Positions 58,785-64,000 of a DNA stretch of 64,000 nucleotides are shown here, piece by piece (position 1 is the stretch's first letter; each line of letters begins with the position of its first letter). Source of the DNA: Novosphingobium sp. Leaf2 (GTDB lineage: Bacteria > Pseudomonadota > Alphaproteobacteria > Sphingomonadales > Sphingomonadaceae); NCBI RefSeq assembly GCF_001421325.1, contig NZ_LMJY01000018.1, positions 211,549 to 275,548 on the forward strand, read 5' to 3'. The notes beneath the pieces were generated by a model, which saw only the letters and a program-made list of their open reading frames with translations, made no database searches and was not told the origin of the DNA. The position numbers and the translations under genes were made by a program.

Positions 58785-59906
58785 CTACAAATAATTCTGC
58801 CGAAAAGTGGCGGCAAATTCTGCAAAGGAACCTGCTGCGATGGCATCGCGCATGCCTTGCATAAGCTGCTGGTAGAACGACAGATTGTGTTCGGTGAGCA
58901 GCATGGCTCCCAGCATCTCGCCCGCCTTGATGAGGTGATGGATGTAGGCCCTGCTATAAGTGGCGCATGTGGGGCAGATGCACTGCGGATCCACCGGTCC
59001 GGTGTCCTCAGCATGGCGGGCGTTGCGCATGTTCAGCGGGCCGCTCCACGTGAAGGCCTGACCGTTGCGGCCCGACCTTGTGGGAAGCACGCAGTCGAAC
59101 ATGTCGACGCCGCGCTCCACCGCCCCTACCAGATCGTCCGGCTTGCCAACGCCCATCAGATAGCGCGGCCGATCCAGGGGCAATTGGCCAGGCGCGAAAT
59201 CGAGCGTTGCGAACATCGCCTCCTGCCCCTCGCCCACCGCCAGACCGCCGATCGCATAGCCATCGAAGCCGATCGCGGTCAGTGCATCGGCGCTGGTTTT
59301 GCGCAAGGATTCGTCCAGCGCGCCTTGCTGGATGCCAAACAGCGCAGACCCTTCCGCGTGATCGCCTCCGGCATCGAACGCGGCCCGGCTGCGCTGTGCC
59401 CAGCGCATCGACATTTCCATGGACCGCGCGATGACGTCGCGCGGCTGATCGATCTTGGGACATTCATCGAAGCACATGACGATGTCAGAGCCCAGCAGCC
59501 GCTGGATTTCCATCGAGCGTTCGGGAGACAGCATATGCCGCGAGCCGTCGATGTGGCTGGCGAACGTCACTCCGTCCTCGGTGATCTTGCGCAGTTCGGA
59601 CAGGCTCATCACCTGATAGCCGCCACTGTCGGTGAGGATCGGCCGGTCCCAGTTCATGAACCTGTGGAGCCCACCCAGCCGTGCCACCCGTTCGGCGCCG
59701 GGGCGCAGCATAAGGTGGTAGGTGTTGCCAAGCAGAATGTCGGCCCCGGTGGCGCGCACGTCCTGCGGTTTCATCGCCTTGACCGTGGCGGCGGTGCCGA
59801 CGGGCATGAAAGCGGGCGTGCGGATGTCACCGCGCCGCATCTTAATCACGCCGGTGCGCGCCTTGCCGTCGGTAGCGTGGATCGAAAACTGGAAACGAGG
59901 GTTCAT
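58785..59906 (-). CDS. tgt: tRNA-guanine transglycosylase (queuine/preQ1)
   Basis: 373 residues; exchanges guanine-34 of GUN-anticodon tRNAs for preQ1. Catalytic Asp region [13 protein letters not shown], nucleophile Asp in [15 protein letters not shown], and zinc ligands in [17 protein letters not shown]. Start ATG 59906 ([18 protein letters not shown]). In many bacteria tgt follows queA; here a queA 3' fragment lies 2.9 kb upstream, separated by the ABC exporter and DUF481 genes. Confidence 0.96.
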   Translation of the reverse strand: MNPRFQFSIHATDGKARTGVIKMRRGDIRTPAFMPVGTAATVKAMKPQDVRATGADILLGNTYHLMLRPGAERVARLGGLHRFMNWDRPILTDSGGYQVMSLSELRKITEDGVTFASHIDGSRHMLSPERSMEIQRLLGSDIVMCFDECPKIDQPRDVIARSMEMSMRWAQRSRAAFDAGGDHAEGSALFGIQQGALDESLRKTSADALTAIGFDGYAIGGLAVGEGQEAMFATLDFAPGQLPLDRPRYLMGVGKPDDLVGAVERGVDMFDCVLPTRSGRNGQAFTWSGPLNMRNARHAEDTGPVDPQCICPTCATYSRAYIHHLIKAGEMLGAMLLTEHNLSFYQQLMQGMRDAIAAGSFAEFAATFRQNYL

Positions 59907-59971
59907 GACGCGCTCCCTAATCACTTTGGCGTGTTTCGGAAACGACGGAATGCGCACAACTGCCCGTATGG

Positions 59972-61000
59972 TCAGAATCCGTAGACCAGCGAGAACCGGG
60001 AAATCGTGTCGGTCTTCAACGATCCTTCAGGAGGCGACGTTTCATGTTCGATCGAGTACGAGATCTTGGCCTTCAACCCTTTTGCCATGCCCGCCTCGAT
60101 CGCGGTCAACGATGTAAACGTGTTGTTGTCTGACCCCACATAGGCGCTGGCATCCTGCGTCAGTTTGATCGTCGGGTTGATCTTCCAGTCGAAATCAAGC
60201 GAGGTCAGCGTCGACCAGGCAGTTTCGTTAGGCTCTCGCACGTAATCGACCTGGCGGATGGCGGGACCGGCCTCAAGGGACAAAGTGCGTCCGGGGCGGT
60301 TGAGGATGCGATACCCAAGCCCGCCTGACAGCGTATACCGGTCCTCGAAGCCCTGGATGGGGTCCCGCTCATACTGCGCGCGGGCATAGGTAAACAGGCC
60401 TTCGTTCAGGGTGTAACGCGGCTGATAGCTGGCCGTGTACTGTTCGCGGGTTACCGTGCCGCGATCCTCCTGATAGTCCGCCGTCGCCTGGAAGATATGC
60501 TCCCAGTCGATGCCCTTGCGATCCAGCTTGAGGGCCGCACTGAAGCCGAAGTTGTCGGTATTGCCGGTCGCGCGAAAGGCGCCCAGTTCGATCTGACCCT
60601 TCCACAAGTCAAGCACGCCGGAGGCGCGGATACGGTTCTGCTCGGCCAAGGTCCTGGCGGCGATTTCCTTGGCCCGGCGGTCATTATACGCGCGCTGCAG
60701 TTCGCGGATCTCGTCCTTGTCATAGCGCTGGGTTTCGAGAGCGAACTTGACGACAGCAGCAACGGCGGCGCTGTCGTCCGTCTTCATCGCGGCTTCCAGC
60801 ATCGCGCGAACCTGCCGGTCGAGTTGGGGCCGCTCGGCACGGACATAAGGCACGAACGGCGGATAGGCCGGCAGATTTAGGCTCAGCACACTTGGCGCGG
60901 CCAGAGGCACGATCAGGTTCTGCGGATACTCTTGCGCAAGAGCCGGGGCGCAGAACACGACAAAAGGAGCGCTGGCGAGAACCCGGCGGTGCATCGTCAT
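59972..61000 (-). CDS. DUF481 domain outer-membrane protein (YdiY-like)
   Basis: 342 residues: signal peptide ([17 protein letters not shown]), a helical/charged spacer containing [20 protein letters not shown], then the DUF481 barrel [20 protein letters not shown] to the terminal FSLVYGF. DUF481 proteins are predicted outer-membrane beta-barrels of unknown substrate. The pre-barrel helical region of about 120 residues is longer than in the simplest homologues. The neighbouring ABC exporter is 18 bases upstream on the same strand. Confidence 0.85.
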   Translation of the reverse strand: MTMHRRVLASAPFVVFCAPALAQEYPQNLIVPLAAPSVLSLNLPAYPPFVPYVRAERPQLDRQVRAMLEAAMKTDDSAAVAAVVKFALETQRYDKDEIRELQRAYNDRRAKEIAARTLAEQNRIRASGVLDLWKGQIELGAFRATGNTDNFGFSAALKLDRKGIDWEHIFQATADYQEDRGTVTREQYTASYQPRYTLNEGLFTYARAQYERDPIQGFEDRYTLSGGLGYRILNRPGRTLSLEAGPAIRQVDYVREPNETAWSTLTSLDFDWKINPTIKLTQDASAYVGSDNNTFTSLTAIEAGMAKGLKAKISYSIEHETSPPEGSLKTDTISRFSLVYGF

Positions 61001-61018
61001 AGTGGCAACCTTACGCGG

Positions 61019-61791
61019 CTATGTTCGCAGGCGCCACCCGGTGCGGAATATCCATGCGATGAAGACCACGCATATTGCGAGGAACAGCAGTGTCAGGCCG
61101 ATCGAAAGGCCGATAGGCACGTCGGAGCGATCATAGAACGTCCAGCGCAGGCCGTTGACCAGGAACACCACCGGGTTTGCCAAAGCCACCGACTTCCAGG
61201 GATCGGGCAGATCGTTGATCGAATAGAACGTGCCACCCAGGAACGTTAGCGGCGTCAGGATCAGCATCGGCACCACAGTGAGTTTCTCGAAGCTGTCCGC
61301 CCAAATGCCCAGGATGAAACCTAGCAGCGAAAAACTGGCTGAAACCAGCAGGATGAAGCCGAATGCGTAGAACGGATGTGCGATTGAATAATCAACGAAC
61401 TGGCTGGCCGTTACTAGAATAATGGCGGCCAGGATCAGCGACTTGGTCGCCGCAGCGCCCACGAACCCGACCAAGGTTTCGCCCACCCCGACCGGCGCAG
61501 ACAACAACTCGTAGATCGAGCCGGTGAAACGCGGCATGTAGATCCCGAAGCTGGCGTTGGACGTGCTTTCGCCCAGTAGCGTGAGCAGCAACAGGCCCGG
61601 CACGATGAACGCACCGTAACTTACGCCGTCGATGCCGCCGCCGCTCATCTTGCCGCCGATCGCCGCGCCGAACACCACGAAATAGAGCGTGGTGGTGAGG
61701 ACCGGGGCGAGGATGGACTGCATCGCGGTGCGAAAAGCGCGGAGCAATTCCTGCTTGTAGATGGTCCAGGCGCTGCGCGCGTTGAAGACGC

Positions 61792-61795
<4 letters not shown>
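61019..61795 (-). CDS. ABC-2 type transporter permease
   Basis: 258 residues with six membrane helices in ABC-2 style (SYGAFIVPGLLLLTLLGEST, FLGGTFYSINDLPDPW signature near helix 5-6). Pairs with the ATP-binding protein at 61792-62760, with which it overlaps by four bases. The substrate is unknown; such pairs often export polysaccharides, lipids or drugs. Confidence 0.92.
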
Positions 61796-62760
<965 letters not shown>

Positions 62761-62829
62761 CGGCTCTGAATGGCGTTACCCGGCGCGTTTTCCAACCCCC
62801 TTCGCCTCGTTCATGCACACGCAAACCGG

Positions 62830-62950
62830 TCAGGGCAGCAGCAGGCTGGAATCCCCGTAGGAGTAGAAGCGATAATCGTGCGCGATGGCGTACGCATATG
62901 CTGCCTGCATCCGCTCCAGCCCCATGAGGGCAGAGACCAGCATGAACAGA
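62830..62950 (-). pseudogene. queA: 3' fragment of queA (tRNA preQ1 ribosyltransferase-isomerase)
   Basis: The last ~40 codons of Que[21 protein letters not shown] then [19 protein letters not shown] and the stop, correspond to the highly conserved QueA C-terminus. Similarity stops abruptly around 62950; the upstream open frame (to 63027) gives unrelated residues. QueA normally has some 340-350 residues. The rest of the gene is not in the window. A junction created by integration of a mobile element is likely. Confidence 0.8.
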
Positions 62951-63122
62951 TTCTGATTCGGCCTGATTTTCCCGTTAGAAAACAAAATTATAAGGACGTG
63001 TGGGAGCCACCTTTCAATGACTCCCACCTACCTCGTAACTTCACGTGAAACCCGAATTCGGCCATCATCCACTGGAAGACATTTTGGCCTGATTGTCGAT
63101 CACCAAACGACCTACCGTTGCC
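62951..63122. other. Element boundary between queA fragment and integrase
   Basis: 172 bases without a gene, more AT-rich than the chromosome. It includes an inverted repeat GTGGGAG (63000-63006) / CTCCCAC (63021-63027), which could be an arm-type or core integrase site. The attachment site presumably lies here or in the queA fragment itself. Confidence 0.4.
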
Positions 63123-63899
63123 CTACAGCGTTGGCAGCCTTGGCGGCTGAACATCCACCACTGCATTCGCCCATGTCGTTCCAGTGACCTCCGATGCGGC
63201 GTTCACCGCCTGAAGCAAGGTATCGGTCGAGAGATGCGCATAGCGCTCACTGGTCTTGACCTGAGCGTGGCCAAGAACCTTTGCCACGACGTAGAGCGAC
63301 TGCCCCGAATTGACGAGATTGGACGCTGCGCTGTGGCGAAGGTCATGCATACGCACGTCGGGTAGCCCTGCCCGCCGCCGCGCATTGTCCCAAGCGTTGT
63401 AGACCGAAACGAACGGCTTGAAGGTTTCCGGATTCGGCACGATGAATGGGCAGGCATCGAACCGAGGAATCGAGTGCAACACGTTGAGCGCGTCCTGAGA
63501 AAGCGGCACATGCCGGGGCTTGCCGCTCTTGCTGGTCGGTATCCGCCAGATCTTGCGTTCGAACGATATCTGATCCCATTTGGCATCCAGCAGTTCGCGC
63601 TTCCTGCAGCCGGTCAGTAGCAGCAGGGCCACGATGTACCGCAACATGAAGTTGGGGCTTTCTTCGACCGAATCCTTGAGCCGCTGGGTCTCTGCAGCGG
63701 TGAGGAAGCGCTCAACCCGGTTCTCGGGGTCCTTTTGCTTTACTCCTTCGAGCGGATTAACTTCTGCCCCTGGAAGGCCCCAGCGCTTTGCCATGCGCAT
63801 CATGTGGCTCATGATGACCTGCCAGCGATTGATCGTCGCCTGCGCATAGCCCTCGGCCCGCTTCTAGTTCAACCAATCCATGATTTCGGTCTGATCTAG
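63123..63899 (-). pseudogene. Tyrosine integrase, interrupted by nonsense codon and IS insertion
   Basis: The catalytic domain is complete: Arg in GCRKRELLDAKW, a Lys in TSKSGKPRHVP, HDLRHSAAS (HxxR), LGHAQVKTSERYAHLS with the nucleophile Tyr. Upstream of the only long open part (63123-63812) the frame reads KRAEGYAQATINRWQVIMSH, family-like core-binding sequence, preceded by a TAG at 63864-63866, then 11 more in-frame codons to 63899 where the IS begins. A functional N-terminus is therefore missing. Probably a phage or island integrase targeting queA. Confidence 0.8.
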
Positions 63900-64000
63900 G
63901 GTCCGGACTCATTAGAGCCACCATATGACGAAGGCGGCGATGGCGATGGTTGCCATGAAGGTCTTGATGTTGCGGTCAAACCTGGTGGCTACGCGGCGCC
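63900..64000 (-). mobile_element. IS5-family insertion sequence end
   Basis: The element begins GGTCCGGACTC at 63900-63910, plausible terminal inverted repeat, next to CTAG (63896-63899), a typical IS5-group target. It contains the 3' end of a transposase and runs off the window. Confidence 0.65.
63912..64000 (-). CDS. IS5-family transposase (3' end only)
   Basis: Only the last 28 codons are visible: RRVATRFDRNIKTFMATIAI followed by AAFVIWWL and the stop (63912-63914). This is the characteristic C-terminal end of IS5-family DDE transposases (R-x-A-T-R-x-D ... WWL). The 5' part is outside the window, so integrity cannot be judged. Confidence 0.8.
   Translation of the reverse strand, partial: RRVATRFDRNIKTFMATIAIAAFVIWWL

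Overview
The window is GC-rich chromosomal DNA from an alphaproteobacterium, most likely a member of the Sphingomonadales (Novosphingobium or a close relative). I infer this from gene content, not from a search. The pointers are TonB-dependent receptors, an mreBCD-mrdA-rodA cluster, yqeY-dnaG-rpoD, a DUF4170 gene, tandem GumN-family genes and a sigma-EcfG-type promoter. Almost all of the window is core chromosome with short intergenic gaps and many 1-4 base stop/start overlaps. Only the last ~1.2 kb (from about 62.9 kb) is accessory DNA.

Layout. 0-5 kb: 3' part of a ZnuD-like TonB receptor, an MFS exporter, cysK, a dienelactone hydrolase and hisI, then a 350-bp gap that probably encodes a plus-strand small RNA. 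5-12 kb: comF, a methyltransferase, glyQS (minus strand) and two tandem GumN/TraB genes. 12-17 kb: rplY-pth-ychF, then a lipoprotein and mutL on the minus strand. 17-23 kb: the complete rod-shape cluster mreB-mreC-mreD-mrdA-rodA, then two identical tRNA-Lys genes. 23-32 kb: a second TonB receptor, a PilZ protein, a tiny lipoprotein and tamB-tamA. 32-41 kb: a YihY/BrkB membrane protein; a riboflavin gene fusing a helix-turn-helix to DHBP synthase and a degenerate GTP cyclohydrolase II domain; ribH; a winged-helix protein; enolase; a four-gene YqjD/YqjE-like stress cluster behind a GGAAC-N16-CGTT promoter; DUF4170; greA. 41-50 kb: carB, a 78-aa unknown and carA on the minus strand, then yqeY-dnaG-rpoD. 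50-57 kb: an orphan cytochrome P450, rpiB-glyA-orf-nrdR-trmJ-like, and rpsD. 56-63 kb (minus strand): an S9 peptidase, tgt, a DUF481 protein and an ABC-2 exporter.

Right edge. The minus-strand region ends with a ~40-codon fragment of the queA 3' end. Next comes a tyrosine integrase gene broken by an in-frame TAG and by an IS5-family element that runs off the window. This looks like one end of an integrated element whose target was queA, a queuosine gene that functions with the nearby tgt.

How the genes work together. The main functional blocks are cell elongation (mre/mrd), outer-membrane assembly and nutrient uptake (TamAB, TonB receptors), information processing (glyQS, pth, rplY, rpsD, dnaG, rpoD, greA, mutL, tgt), and central or nucleotide metabolism (eno, rpiB, glyA, nrdR, carAB, cysK, hisI, ribB/ribH). 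The best candidate for something little described is the HTH-RibB-degenerate RibA fusion with two overlapping inverted repeats just upstream of its start. It could be a self-regulating riboflavin enzyme.
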